Shown: positions 1 through 12,725 of the stretch, piece by piece | Numbering within the stretch: the stretch's first letter is position 1 | Layout: every line of letters begins with the position of its first letter | Origin: Setaria digitata | Taxonomy: Eukaryota; Nematoda; Chromadorea; Rhabditida; Setariidae | Direction of reading: 5' to 3' | Assembly: GCA_003640385.1 (NCBI GenBank) | Contig: RCAB01000355.1 | Coordinates: forward strand, 1-64,000 | Length of the DNA stretch: 64,000 bases | The notes under the pieces: generated by a model | What the model saw: the letters and a program-made list of their open reading frames with translations, nothing else | Database searches by the model: none | What the model was told of the DNA's origin: nothing | Translations under genes and position numbers: made by a program

Positions 1-150
1 CGTCTCAACGTTCACATTCAACTTCCCGACCATTTCCACGTCCATGTTCATTTTCTCGACCGTTTCAACGTTCTCATTCAACTTCCTGATCATTTCCACG
101 TCCGTGTTCATCTTCTCGACTGACCATTTCCACGTCCGTATTCATACTTC
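1..150. repeat. 60-bp minisatellite, cut by the left window edge
   Basis: Two full 60-base copies (1-60 and 61-120) and a shortened third copy (about 121-150) are visible. Copies share blocks such as CATTTCCACGTCC and TTCTCGAC. The period is a multiple of three. Read on the - strand, the two full copies are open and give a charged 20-residue repeat with the pattern VEKMN-DVEM-KLN-NVET. The third copy breaks that frame, so it is either the edge of a coding repeat array lying outside the window or a non-coding minisatellite. No start codon, splice site or non-repeat coding sequence can be tied to it here. Confidence 0.75.
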
Positions 151-2954
151 CTAGTCAATTTCAAATTCGTCCATGTGTGCCACTGTGTGTGTAAGAGATA
201 AATGAATGAACAGCTATCCAACTACTACCATTAATGAGATAAAAGATTAAAAAAGCCAGACAGTGGAATTACATGTTAAAATGTGCCATTAAATCCTATT
301 TATTTCGTATTTCCTCCAGAACAACAACATTATTACCTCCAAGTCCAAATTTCCATCATCTTCCATCACCCTAAGTTGTTCAACTATTCACCCCTATTGT
401 ATGTAGTTTACTAATTAAATAAAAAACTGTTCATTATTTAAAAAAAAAAAAAAGAAAAAAAAGGAAAAATAAGGCAGAGAGGGGAGAGAGAGGTAAAGGG
501 AAACAAAAAAAAGAACCACTTATTAATATTATTAATGAAATTATATTAATTTGTATTATTTAGAGATAAATACAATGAAAATTGTAAATTCGCGATGCTT
601 CTTTATCTTTTTTCTTTTGCAAATGAGGAACTTTAAGGGATGTAATTTTTGAAGCAATGTAAACAATGTCTTTTCATTGATAAATTTTAAAAATATATTT
701 CAAATTAATTAATCGTTTTAAAGATTACGTTAGGTTATATCATGTGCAGAAACCACAGGATGGACACGAAGACACGGATTGATGAGATGGACATAATCAT
801 AATTCGCAAAAAAAAAAAAAAAANATAAAACAGGAAAATGAAACGAAAAGAGAGTGAAAAAAGGAGGGTAAAAGAAAAAAAGAAAAGAAAATAGTCATAA
901 AACTATCACCACATCACAATGAAATGAATTACGAAAAGAAAAACGGTTTAATTAAGGTATGCAAGGTTGAAAAAGAGCAATATAAGCGATTATCGCCATC
1001 ATCACCTTCTTCCTCATCCCTCCTCTTTCTTTCCTTATTTCTTTTTTTTTTTTTTTTTTCCTTTCTATTTCTCAATCATTTCTAAAATGTTCAAATTTTT
1101 TGTGAAATATTAAAAATTATTTTTTTTTTTTTGAAAAATAAAGATTAGAATGCTAAAATTCAACTAATTTTAATTATACAGTTATGCTAATTAAGTAGTA
1201 TTATTGTCCAAAAAAATCATTAAATTTAAAATTAAAAAAAAGCCAAGAAAAGTTTGCATAATTCTGAAATATAAATTGCAAAAAATTGTGCACTATCATT
1301 TTGATAAATTTAAATCTAATGTTAAGTTGATTTTTCAAGAGAATAGCTTTGGATTTTCGTATATTTGATAATGCTTAATTTTGGATTCCGAATTTAACAT
1401 TCTTATATTTTATATATGTGTGAAATTCAGTAGGTGTATATATACACACATATGTGATTCTGACGTAAAAACCAATATCAGAAGTGATAAATAAATAGTT
1501 AATAAGCAGTAATCAGAACCATTAAACAGAAATGGAAGCAGAATTTGCTGATTACTATAGAAGCAACATGATAAGTATTACTTATCATTCCAGTATATCG
1601 ATTCAATATCAATAATAATTTCATAATCGAAAAAATTCTCGATGTCCATTAATTAACTGAATAATCTGCTTAACTATAACTATGCCATCAATAAATGTCC
1701 ATAAAAGCAACAATGTCTTTGTCATCAATTACTGATTTTTCGAAAATCCGAAATATCCGAAAAATTTTGAATAGCTGGTGGAAAATGTGAGCGATAAATC
1801 TGCAAAAAAGAAAAAAGAAGAAGAAAAGTGCATATATTTATCAATTCAAATTCATTTGAAAAATTCAAAAGAGTTAAAAGCCAAACAGTATACTTATTAA
1901 AAGCAAAATCTTTTTTTTTTTTTTTTTTTTTGAAGAAAAAGCAATTTTTTGATTTTCATTTCCTGTTCCTTTCTCTTTTTCATTTTTAAATTGAAACAAG
2001 AATAAGTAAGTTTTTCTACGGTTTCCACGGAATATTAAGGCAAAAAACGAACCAAAGATTATATATGCACCACGGATGGCTTAAATTAACAATATTTTTA
2101 TATGATTCAATCCTTATTCAACTCATTTCTACTTTCTTTACAAATAGCATTCCTTTTTTGCTATAGTGAATTCAATTCCATAGAAAAATGATATTTTTGC
2201 ACGGTCATTTTTCTCGTGAAAATGAAAATGACCAAGACTAATTCATCCGATCAAATTCGGTATGAATTGCTCTGCTGATACGGCTGATAATGGAACATTC
2301 ATACATTTGCAAAATGGTCCTATACGATTCGACTGATCAAGATTGTCAACGATTGTGTAGCTATTACATTCTCTCAATTGTTTCCATCTTTTTGAACATT
2401 TCTTTTTTCTTTTTTTTTTTTTTTTTTTTTTTTCTTGTTTTTTGTGCAAAAATTTATGACATTTAGATTGTTTTTTTTTTTCTATTTTTGGAAGAATGTG
2501 AAAAATCGATGGGTTTTACCAGTGCGAAATGAAATTTCATTCAGGAAAATGTGATAATTACAAAAATGAAAACTTAAACAATTGTAAGTAAAATATCAGA
2601 AATTTTGTTGAGAATCTTTTCTCTTTTTTTTTTTATTCACACTAATTTTTCTAGGCTAAAAAAAAAAAAAAAACTTTAACGGGATTAACCCTCTAAAGGT
2701 CATCGCAGTATACTGTAAAAATGCTATTTTATTTTAATGATGAAGGATAAAACAAAAGAGGATGTTTATCTTTTTTTTCTTTTTTTTTTTTTTTTTTTTT
2801 TTGAACAAACGATCCCGCCAAAATCAATAATTGATAAAAGTCCATTCTTGATGGGGTCAAGAGCCGTAAATCCTAAATTGTTCACTTATGATCATGCCGC
2901 ACATCTCCGACAATATATCTTTTTTTTCTATCACAAGTCGTTACTGTTCCTACT
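151..2954. other. gene-free AT-rich sequence
   Basis: I see no supportable gene. The stretch holds A and T homopolymers of 10-24 bases (for example near 811-830, 1041-1060, 1911-1931, 2409-2433 and 2779-2802). One undetermined base (N) lies at 824 inside an A run. The short open frames here get their lysine or phenylalanine runs from these homopolymers. Confidence 0.7.
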
Positions 2955-3400
2955 CAAATAATAACAATAGCAATTAATAATAACAACAATGATAGTAATA
3001 ATTACAATGACAATTAGCGATAATAATAACAGGGTGATAATGATAGTATTGGCAATAAAAAAAAAAAAATGACAATAGTAATATCAGTATTATTATTAGT
3101 GACAGTAATGATGATAATAAAATTAATGAAGGGAGTATTTATCTTAATATTTCGATACTTACACTGTTATTATTACAGAAATAATAATATTATTAAAAGG
3201 TTATTAGAATATTATAGGGAATAACAATAATAATAGTAATAATAATAATAATAATAAATTAATAATAATGATAATGATGATAACAACAGTGGTAATAACA
3301 GTAGGTGTTAAGGATCATAATACTAGCAACAAACAAATAATATTGGTAATAATAGTAAGCAGTAATATAATGGTAATAATAACAATTAAGTCATGGTAGC
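2955..3400. repeat. degenerate AAT/AAC/ATG trinucleotide-type tract
   Basis: About 450 bases are built almost only from imperfect trinucleotide-like words (aat, aac, agt, gat), with a purer AAT run near 3230-3257. The + strand is very poor in C. It looks like an old microsatellite that has diverged and been interrupted. No open reading frame of note crosses it. Confidence 0.7.
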
Positions 3401-4205
3401 AACATATTGTCAGAAATAATTAATGATGTTGTAGATAATGGAATTAGAAAAAAAAAAAAAAAAAAGAAAAAGCTAAAAGTAAATAGCATCCCAGTGAGTA
3501 TTAATTTTTTGTTTACTTGTTTATTGTTTATCTCTTCATTTTTGAATGTGTTCAATTTTCCTTACTCAATTAATTATTCATTAAATGAAGAACTGTTTAA
3601 CACTCGACAATTGCTACATATCATTGTCCTTTCCGGGGAAAGGGAAAAAACGAACATCTTTTCTTTTTTTTCGGCATTTTCCTGATAAGAAAAGACTTCA
3701 AATTATGAAGAGAAAAGGGTCCAGTGATACAGAGAATATGACCTTTCCAATAGAACCAATATGATAACTTACATAACAAACAAAATAGCGATGAAATATC
3801 ACCACTACTGATAATAATAACTGATAATATTTAAACTTCACTCGTATCAATTTCACACACACTGTCTTCCTTTCATTCAGTTTATTATGCTGTAGTGGGA
3901 AGCAGAAAATGCGCGAGGAAAAATGAAGAAAGAAGAAAAATGAAAATAGCGTAAATGAGAAACTGTCGCGATGAAATGAATGAATGACACTGAAATGAAA
4001 CAAATTCTTTGATTTAAGAGAGAGAAAAAAAAAAAAAAAAAATTGTTGAAATTAAAAAAGAGAAAAAAAAAAAAATTGAAATTAAAGAGGGAAGAAAATG
4101 ATCAGTGGGAGTTTAGGGGAAGACTTCGAGCCGACTGGTAGACGGAGCACAAAAGTCACAAATGAAAAAAGACAAAGGTGAGTTGCGAATGATTAGTGAC
4201 TCGGC

Positions 4206-4330
4206 AATGGGAGGGGGTAATTGGGGGGTAGAAAGAGGAAGGTGGAGAGGGGGGGGGGGACGAGGAAAGTGGGTGGGAAACAGACACGGGTTGGGTAGAG
4301 TTGGGTTCAGTTTAGGCTACAGTGGGAACG
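4206..4330 (+). other. G-rich island with quadruplex potential
   Basis: In very AT-rich surroundings this block is strongly G-rich on the + strand. It holds runs of 3, 5, 6 and 10 G within about 55 bases (4209-4259) and further GGG runs to about 4275. The first three runs are close together; the fourth is about 20 bases away, so a quadruplex would need one long loop. An 82-codon open frame covers it, but its Gly/Arg/Trp composition is what a G-rich strand gives by chance, and I do not call it a gene. Confidence 0.6.
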
Positions 4331-4422
4331 AGGTCAGGAAGAGACACTGGAAGAAAATTAAGATGAGTTTCGTAATGAGTGAAAACTTGAAAATGAATGA
4401 TGATTGGTAACAATTATATTGA

Positions 4423-4443
4423 GCTTACCTGTTACAGGTAAGC
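4423..4443. repeat. perfect 9-bp inverted repeat carrying splice-donor-like arms
   Basis: Arms GCTTACCTG and CAGGTAAGC flank a TTA loop. The right arm matches an ideal 5' splice site (CAG|GTAAG), and because the structure is palindromic the same donor-like sequence is present on both strands. It lies just after the G-rich island. No exon ending at either donor could be supported. Confidence 0.7.
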
Positions 4444-7400
4444 CTGTTATAGTCTATTAGTAGTAGTAGTAATAGCACTTTGGGTATGTTAAATTATCGG
4501 TAATCGTTCAAAAGATAATCAAATATCAGTAAAAAAAAAAAAAAAAAATTTAATGTTTAAATGATTTCAAAATGATCGAAACTTAATAAAACAACAAATG
4601 GTTGTTAAATCACTTTTTTTGTTTATCAAATAAACTAAGTTATTATGTAATTTGCAAAAAAAAAAAAAGAAATGGTAACATATGTTAGTTGATATTATAA
4701 AATTACGATAGTCAAAAAGAATTAATTTTTTTTTTTTTTTAGTATAATTGTAAATTTCACCTAGAATATTAATTGAAATCAATTTATTTTCCCCGCAAAA
4801 TATTTAATCTAACAACAAGCAAACAAAGAAAAGTGAAAACAAAGGGTATTTTGAAGAAATAGCTTAATTAGATTAATAAAAATGAAGATAAAAGTTGAAA
4901 TTGCAAATTTTCATGAATAAAAATTAAATTAAATTAAATATATAATACCATTCCTTTACATTTCTCTCGTCTCCCTGTTCCCCTTCCAATTCATAACTCT
5001 TCCCTTTGGAACGGTCATCATTTCCTCCTTGTCAACTATCTTTTACGTCACATTCTTGATTGTAATTGAAATTAACGGAAATTGAAAAGATTTCTCAGAA
5101 ACCTATTAACAGAAATGATATCTCCTTCGGTTGATTTTATCAGTACTAAATGACGTTTGAAGTAATAATTTTGCCCTTTTTTTTTTTTGTTTTTATTTAA
5201 ATGCTATAAATAAATTATCTCTCAATGACTTTTTCCTCATTTCAATTTTTTTTTTTTTCTTTTTTTCTACTCATATAATAATATAAATTTGGAAAGATTA
5301 GATTGTTGAAAATGAAAATAAATGAATGATAAATTGGGTAAAGGAAAGATGAGAAGGAAGAAAATAGATGAATGAATTAAACTAAGCTATAAACTTGGCT
5401 TCCTTTTGGTGGGAAATGTTTAAGGCTCATTGATACTTGCATTTTGATATAGTAACTCTCGTTCCATTATCATTCATGGATGATGCATCAACGGCTTCCT
5501 TTCCTTTCCTTTCATCATCTCGGGAATTACTTTATAATCATCTTTTAACTCATTCTCATTATCTTTTGCAATAAAATAAAATGAAAAAAGAAAGGAAAAA
5601 AAAAAAAAAAGTAGAAAGAAGACCGGAAGCATATCTTTAAAAATTAACATTAAAGATTTTTGCTTCACCATTTTCTTTCCTTCTATGTCTTCCTTCCATA
5701 AGTTTTTAAATCCGTTGGGAATCAAGAATTGAGATCTGAAAAGCAAGCTTTAATCGAGAAGCATGTGCAATTTACGAGAGTCCATCATCAAAATTTCATT
5801 TAAATACCACATAATGTTGTTGCTATTTTTAAAATTTTCAAGCCAAAACTTTCAATAATGAAATCATGAAATTGGAAGGATGAAATGTATAAACAGACAT
5901 CAAGAATTATTGTCCACTATCCTATTAAGTTGCCAATATTAAAATGTCATCCCGTACGTACCACATCAAATAAACTTTTGATAAATGTTACAGCTAAATA
6001 TAATAAAATCAATAAATCACATTAAAATAATTTCAGTGCAAATAAAATGGTCAAATTTCAATTTGCAGAAAGTGAAAATAGTAATGATAGAACAGTAGTG
6101 GACGAATGAAGATGATGAATAGTGCAATATATATATATATATATATATATATAGAAGAACAATAATTGTTAACGAAAGGACTAAAATAATAGTAAAAAAT
6201 ATATATTTTCGATTAAAAAACAAAAAAGAAAAAAAGAAGGAAGCAGAAAAATAAAATTTAAAAGAAATTTTAGATGATTGATTACAGGGAAGGAAAAAAG
6301 AGCACGTGAATGGTTTTCACTAATAATTACATTTAAATCTGACGAAATTAAATGATACATTAACTTTTATATCGAAAATAAATAATTTTGGTTCATTTTA
6401 AAAAATTTCATTATGTTTTTATCAGTCAAATCCTATTTATACATTCATATGTATGTATGGTTTCATAATATGAGATTTTCGGTATTAAAATATAACTCAT
6501 TTTCTTCTTCTTTATTTCAGTCATTTTTGAACTGGATGAAATTTTGCAAGTAAATGAAAGATAGCTAAGGAATAGTTGCTTTGAAAATGATCGAAAGAGA
6601 CCAGAAATCTAAACTATCGAAAGATTCTGTTTTTTACGTATCCTCCTCTTCTGCAATTCTCAGTCTATCCTACATTCTTAGATTAAGTGAAAATGCAAAA
6701 GAAAATTTAATCAAATTTTGAGAAAAACAGAACTTTAAAATTTAAAAAAGAATAAATAAATAAATTCGCTTTCATAGTTCATTTTTTTCTTTCTTTTCCT
6801 ATTTTTTTCCCTTTTGTTAATTCATTTATCAAGTTGAAGTTGATGAAATTTCAATTTTTCTAAAGAGAAATAATGTCATTAAGATGAAAAGAGTAAGAGA
6901 GGAAAAAAAAAAAAGGAAAATATGAAGTAAAACGAATCATTTAATGACATTTTTCCATCCGTCAATGAAAGATTTCATCTCAAAGGTGGAATCTGATCAA
7001 TTTAAATTTTCGTCACATCCATGAATTGCTATAATATGACACAGACAGCGAGACGAAAGGTATACAAATTCAATGAGCAATTTTAATTGGAACAGGTGTC
7101 TTTATTTGTTTCCAGTTACGGGAATAATTAGTACCTTTAAGATATGGCATATTTGCCATGACGGTCAAGAATTTTAACTTCTGTCCTTTCATATTTAACA
7201 GAAAAATGAAATTTTTAGAAAGAAAATGGATTTTAATTACATATTTAAAATAATAATAATTTATGAATGAACTGTTATAAAAAATTTTGAAAGAAAATAA
7301 ACTGCGGTTGCAAATGTTGCAAGTTTTAACTGTTAAATTTGTCAAGAGGAATTAAGATTTCAAAATACAAACTGGTCAAATATGTCAGCCAAATTATCCT

Positions 7401-8240
7401 TCCACACCAAATATTTATCGCAAAAATTCGACAAACTTCTTTCTTTGATATAGGATGTCGAACGTATTTACAACAACAGCAGCACTACGACAATAGCAAT
7501 CATGATCATTATTATTATCATTATCATTATCAGTCTGCTATCCTCTTGTTGGTTTGCACCTGACAAGTTACTAGAGTGGAATGTTAAATTAAGTATTTAC
7601 GATAATAAATTAAACAACACTCGATTCAAATTCTTACTTCGATAAAACAAATACGAGATCGAACTGTTAATAAATTTAAATGAAAAGGAAAAGAAAATTG
7701 GAAAGAAAATTACAAATAGGAATGAAATAGCCAAACCACGGCAGAAATAATGCTTAGAAGGCTCATTATCTCATTACTACTGCTATAATTTGCCTATTAT
7801 CTTTCATTCATTCGACTCCCACCATATCATCTATCCATTTCGTTTTCCTTTTTTCCCTCATTCCTTCTTCTCACCTGTTCCCCTCATCATTTTCCCTCCT
7901 TAAAGCACAGGTGTCAGATATAAGATGTGATGGATTAAAGAGTTTCCTGAAATTGAAATCAAATAAAACATTGATGATGACAATGACAAATCATGATGGC
8001 CCGTACGGGAATCATCATCCTTAGCGGTTGTAATATCGGTATGTTTTTCAAGCTCCGTTTTCGTAACCTTCCTCCTCTTCTTTTTTACCTCTTCCACTTT
8101 ATATGGAAATATTCTTTGTCCATTTTCAACAATTTATACCAGCTTTTCTTCTCCCGCCTTTTATTTTCCAAAAAAAGATTTTTTTTTTTTAAATTTATAT
8201 ATCCATTTTTGTTTTTTTATAGAACATTGCCACTTGATGT
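4444..8240. other. gene-free AT-rich sequence
   Basis: No gene is supported. The stretch contains long A/T runs, an AT dinucleotide run at 6126-6153 and a short ATT/ATC trinucleotide patch near 7500-7535. The open frames here are short, low in complexity and resemble no family I recognise. Confidence 0.65.
6126..6153. repeat. AT dinucleotide microsatellite
   Basis: About 14 uninterrupted AT units. Confidence 0.9.
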
Positions 8241-8244
8241 ATAT

Positions 8245-8365
8245 GAGATTCCTTTCGAGATTCCATTACAGTAAAATTCCTTCCGAGATACCATCATTAC
8301 AGTGAGCTTCCTTCCATGATTCTTTCACACTGAGATTCCATTACACCGAGATTCCTCCCTGCTTT
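8245..8365 (+). repeat. degenerate tandem repeat built on GAGATTCC
   Basis: The word gagattcc or a one- or two-base variant recurs at least six times within 120 bases. It alternates with cattacag/cattacacc and ccttcc. The approximate unit is gagattcc-attacagtg-aattcc-ttcc, about 30 bases, with copies of unequal length. This is a decayed minisatellite; no coding role is apparent. Confidence 0.6.
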
Positions 8366-11300
8366 AATTGTATTAGAATTCTTCCCCTGGTTCCGTTTAT
8401 TTTGTACGTACTTTCTATATATCCGAAAAAAAAAAAAAAAGAAAAAAAAAAAAATTCAAACGAAATGTAAAATTGAAAATAGAATCATTTATAAATGGAC
8501 CAAAACTACCCCTTCTTATATCGATCATCAATTCAATTTTACTGTAAATATATTGATAAAATTTATAGCATATTTTGTTACAATAAAAACAAAAATGACG
8601 GAATAAATTAAGCTCATGTTTTGAAAATTCCTAAATAGCCAATGGACGATATCCGGAAGAAAGGAAAAATGAGCGGAATGTACTGGGAACATGGAAGAAT
8701 AACTATTGAAACTATGAATCAGTGATGAGTAAAGGGACCGGAAATCAATTCACCTTTTGATGAATCAACAAGTCTTTATGCATAAAAAGTTTGATTTCTT
8801 CAAATGTGTGTCATTAGTGTAAAGTCAGGATGATGAAGCTCTCATGGAAGGACAATTCGGAATTGATGTGAAATTAAAATGATGACATTCTCGTGGAACG
8901 GTAATTATAACAAAATTTTTCAAACATGAAATGATGATGATGATATACGGTTTCAAGTATAGCGTAACGTTTCATTACTATACGTTTGATGTATAATTAC
9001 GCATAAATAGTACAAGATTTGTAAGTAAATTATTAGATTTATTTCTTTAGCAATCACATATTGCAACAATAATCCGAAACAGTGATGGATATCATTGGTT
9101 AACATATCGGATTATCCGGCTAGTAACAAAAAGATTAACCTCTCATGCTACTGTATAATAGCCATCATCATAGGTCATGTGGTTTATCATAATTATCAAA
9201 TTAACCTTTTACTAACCAGTTTTGTAAAAAATCTTTTTTTTTTTTTTGGAATAATCTCAGCAAAAAAAAAAAAAAAAAAAAAAATTTCAAATGATTGGAT
9301 GAAGAAAAAAGAAATTAGAAGTAAATGGTATTTGAAGAAAGTTGATAGGATTGTAAATGCTAATAGGAAATGTATACACACAAACGATCCCGGCTAACAT
9401 TATTCTCCGGTACTTTCTCCCCCGCCTTTCTCGTATTTCTTCCACTCCTTTTACTCCCACTAACCATAACTGAAATGCTTATATTTGATTAGCTGAGTTA
9501 GCAATCACACTAAACGGATATTAGTATACATTGTTTCACTCAACTTAATGAAGGCATACTGTATATAGTAGTTGTTTGGTCCACTATCATAATTTGTAAA
9601 ATGAGTGAGGAAGAAGAATGTGAGACAGGAAAGAAGAAAATGTTGATCAAGCAAAAAAATTGGAATATATTGGAAGTCAATAAATGATTGAGCAACCAGA
9701 ACATATCTACGAATAATTGAAGTGTATGAAAGTGGAAAGAAAGTAAAATAAAACGAAATATGAAAGAACTCAAATGATTATTATTGAGTGAATTATTAAA
9801 TAAATTCAAAATAGCAAACTTTTGGAAATTGTAAGATCAAATAGAAGTGTTTTTGTTTTGAAAAAACTTGAAATATCATTGAAACATTAACATCAATTGC
9901 ATGGTAACCTTGACTATAGGGAATAGATTATCGGAAATAACCAATAAATCGTAACTCAAAAAAAAAAAAAAAAAAGAAAACGAACATATTATTACACCAA
10001 ATTACCTTGTACCAAACAAATAGATATTCGGAGCTTAAAGGACAATAGTAATGATATTAATAGCAGCAGTAGTAGTAGCAATATAATCGTAGCAGAAGTA
10101 ATAGTAATTAAAATCAAAATCGAAGTGGTGACATTAATTACAGATATATATATATATGTCTATGTATATGATACACATATTTGCTTATCTTTAACAGGTA
10201 ATGTAGCATTCATCAAAACAGTAACTAAAATTTCGGCAAACACTTACCTTTTTATTTATTGATTTAGCATCATTATGTCTAATAATTTAAACCGATAAAA
10301 CAACAATATTCATCTTAAATCCATTTCAAATTTTGACCGAATTAAAAGAAATCAAATGAGCTATCTTTTCACTTGCTTTTATTTTTTGGAAATGGGGAAA
10401 TATGGCCTAAATGGAAAAAAAAAATAAAAATAAAAAAAGAAAATTAAGTTTAAAAAAAAAAAAAACCAGGTGTAATGGGAGAAGGGGAGAAAAAAAAAAG
10501 GAATTAAAATGATAAAATTATTTTCAACAAGCCATTTAGATTAATATCTCGGGGGAAGTAATAATAATAAAAGAGATAGTAACACTTATGGCTTAGCTTA
10601 ATTAATTGCTTCATTTGCTTATTTTTTAATCATCCAAGATTATTATTGTGTTGAATTGTTTAATTACTGAACTAATCAGACTGCCTTCTTACTGAAATTT
10701 ACAAAAAGTTAATAAAATTTATCCACTGTTCCGGAAGCTTAGTTGAATTTCAAAATTTTACTTGCAAAAGTTATCGAAACAACAAAACATGACAGAACAA
10801 TAATTTTGGAAATGGCTTATCAATTTCATGATAATTCTTTGCTGTTATCACTACTATTCATTACTTACATTCATCATGTAACTATTATTTGCTTGATGTT
10901 TTATTATGAAAATCAACTTTTTACAAAGTGCATTTGTTTCACAATTTGGAAAATATGTCGAAATCACAAATTCAGTCATTGTTAATCAGAAACTATTAAT
11001 TAATAAACATTTCACATCACTAGATAATAGCATAAGCATAGTTTGAATGATCGTGTGAGAAGAAATTTATTCAAAAAATTAGTCATATTAATTGGAAAAC
11101 ATTCGACATGACAAGCTATCTCAAATAAGCCATTTGATGTATTTGTAACATCTGGCATGCGTCATCAATTGTTAACGATGTTCTCGGTACAATTGTCCAC
11201 CTCCCCCCCACTCCTGTCCACCCCTGTCACCTTGTTGTCATCCTCACTTCTTTCTCCCCTCTTAACCTCCATTTGGGTTATCCACTCCTCTTCTTGGCCT

Positions 11301-12700
11301 TTCCTTTTTAGCCTAGTCGAAGCACCCATCAACTTCCCCTTAAGCTCCTTTCCATTGCCACTTCTCGACATGAACAGAACAGAACACCTCTGCCTCGTAC
11401 ATAACAACCTGAACATTCTCACTTCAAAGAGCTTCAAGATGTTTAGTCTCTTTTATCTTCCTCTCCTATCCATTAGCGTATTATTCTTTTCATCCTTCTC
11501 GCCTCTTCCGTCATCACCTTTCACTAATTAATTCGAATTCTAATCCTCATCGATGTATTTATTGGAAATCATAATTTTCGTCACTTTTAAAACGATGATA
11601 TAACCATCAATTAAGAATTCTTCATTCTTAATTATTTATCGATTAAATGTGAACAAGATTATTTATTTGTATGGAAAAACGTAGCCAAAGAAAATGATTA
11701 TCATTATTAATATATATTTGATAAAAGAATGAAGAGATTTGGTCGGATTGTATTTCGCTCAAATTTTTTAAAAATTTTTAAAATTGCTAAAAGTTTATTG
11801 TAAGATGTGAAATTTTCAGTTAGAGAATAACTATCGTATTTTTGAGCAACTATATCACTTTAAAAATTGCAACGATCTGTATTATGTTTCATTAAGATTT
11901 GTTCTCATTCAAGGTGAAATATTTAGAATATTAAATAGATTCAAAAATATTAACTGAAAATTTCCGGAATAATTCTCATTATCAATCATCAGTTGTGAAT
12001 AATTTCAAGCTAGAAAAGAGAAAATTTTTAAAATGATTGCTATTTTTATCATTATAAAAAATAACTGTAATGGGAAAGTTAATATGAAATGCTTATTTAG
12101 ACAGATATTATCAGCATGTAAATATTTTCACCTGTCATCCTGAAAATGACAATAGAGCAGTTAATATCAACTGGTATAGTTTATTCATTAAGTAAATGTA
12201 CAACTGTTCTGAAATGAGTTAAAAAATAACAATGGATTAAGGGGGGGAAAAAAAAAATCATCCCTTTTAAGTTTTTTTGGCTCTAATTTTTACTTTTGAT
12301 TAATTATCTGTGGAAAAAAAAAAGAGAAGAAATGTCAACCGGATCCGATTTCCACATCATATCAAATGTCACAGTGATTTCCTTCTCTCTTTAAAATTCC
12401 CTCATCACATATTCCTCCCTATGATTTGCCATTTCTTTTTTTTTTTTTTTTTCCTATAGTATTAAATTTTGACAAAAATAATATTCATGGCTAGTTTAAG
12501 TAAGAGTTTGGTTGACATCATGAAAGTAAAATAAACTGTAGATTATTCACTGAAACATTCAATAAATTTTTGTTTGGATGAAAATTAAATTTAAAAATTT
12601 GAATAAACTTGGAAAAAAGAAGTCATCTTGTGTTTTTCCTCCTGCTTCGAAATTTTGATAATGGCAAACTACTGAATAAAATTTATATGAACTAGAAAGT
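8366..12700. other. gene-free AT-rich sequence with one pyrimidine-rich block
   Basis: No gene is supported. Within it, 11195-11530 is richer in C and T on the + strand than its surroundings, and both strands stay open for 90-124 codons. The predicted proteins are Ser/Leu/Pro-rich on one strand and Lys/Arg/Glu-rich on the other, as expected from strand composition alone. A TAG/TAA-type trinucleotide patch lies at about 10044-10110. Confidence 0.6.
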
Positions 12701-12725
12701 GGGAAAGGGGAGGGGGAGGGGGAGG
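12701..12725 (+). other. canonical G-quadruplex motif
   Basis: Four G runs of 3, 4, 5 and 5 bases are separated by loops of AAA, A and A, followed by GG. This meets the standard G3+N1-7 rule for an intramolecular quadruplex, with very short loops that favour stability. It sits alone in AT-rich gene-free DNA. Confidence 0.8.

Noticed and set aside
2243..2449. 68-codon - strand frame with a poly-Lys start
   Set aside because: The lysine run is an A homopolymer; the rest matches no family and has no splice context.
2737..2961. 74-codon + strand frame
   Set aside because: The Phe run comes from a T tract; the remaining 45 codons look ordinary but resemble nothing known.
4162..4410. Gly/Arg/Trp-rich 82-codon frame
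   Set aside because: Composition is explained by the G-rich strand; it has no family motif.
11157..11531. Overlapping frames of 124 (+) and 90 (-) codons
   Set aside because: Both are open because the strand is pyrimidine-rich. The proteins are low in complexity and cannot both be real; neither has supporting signals.
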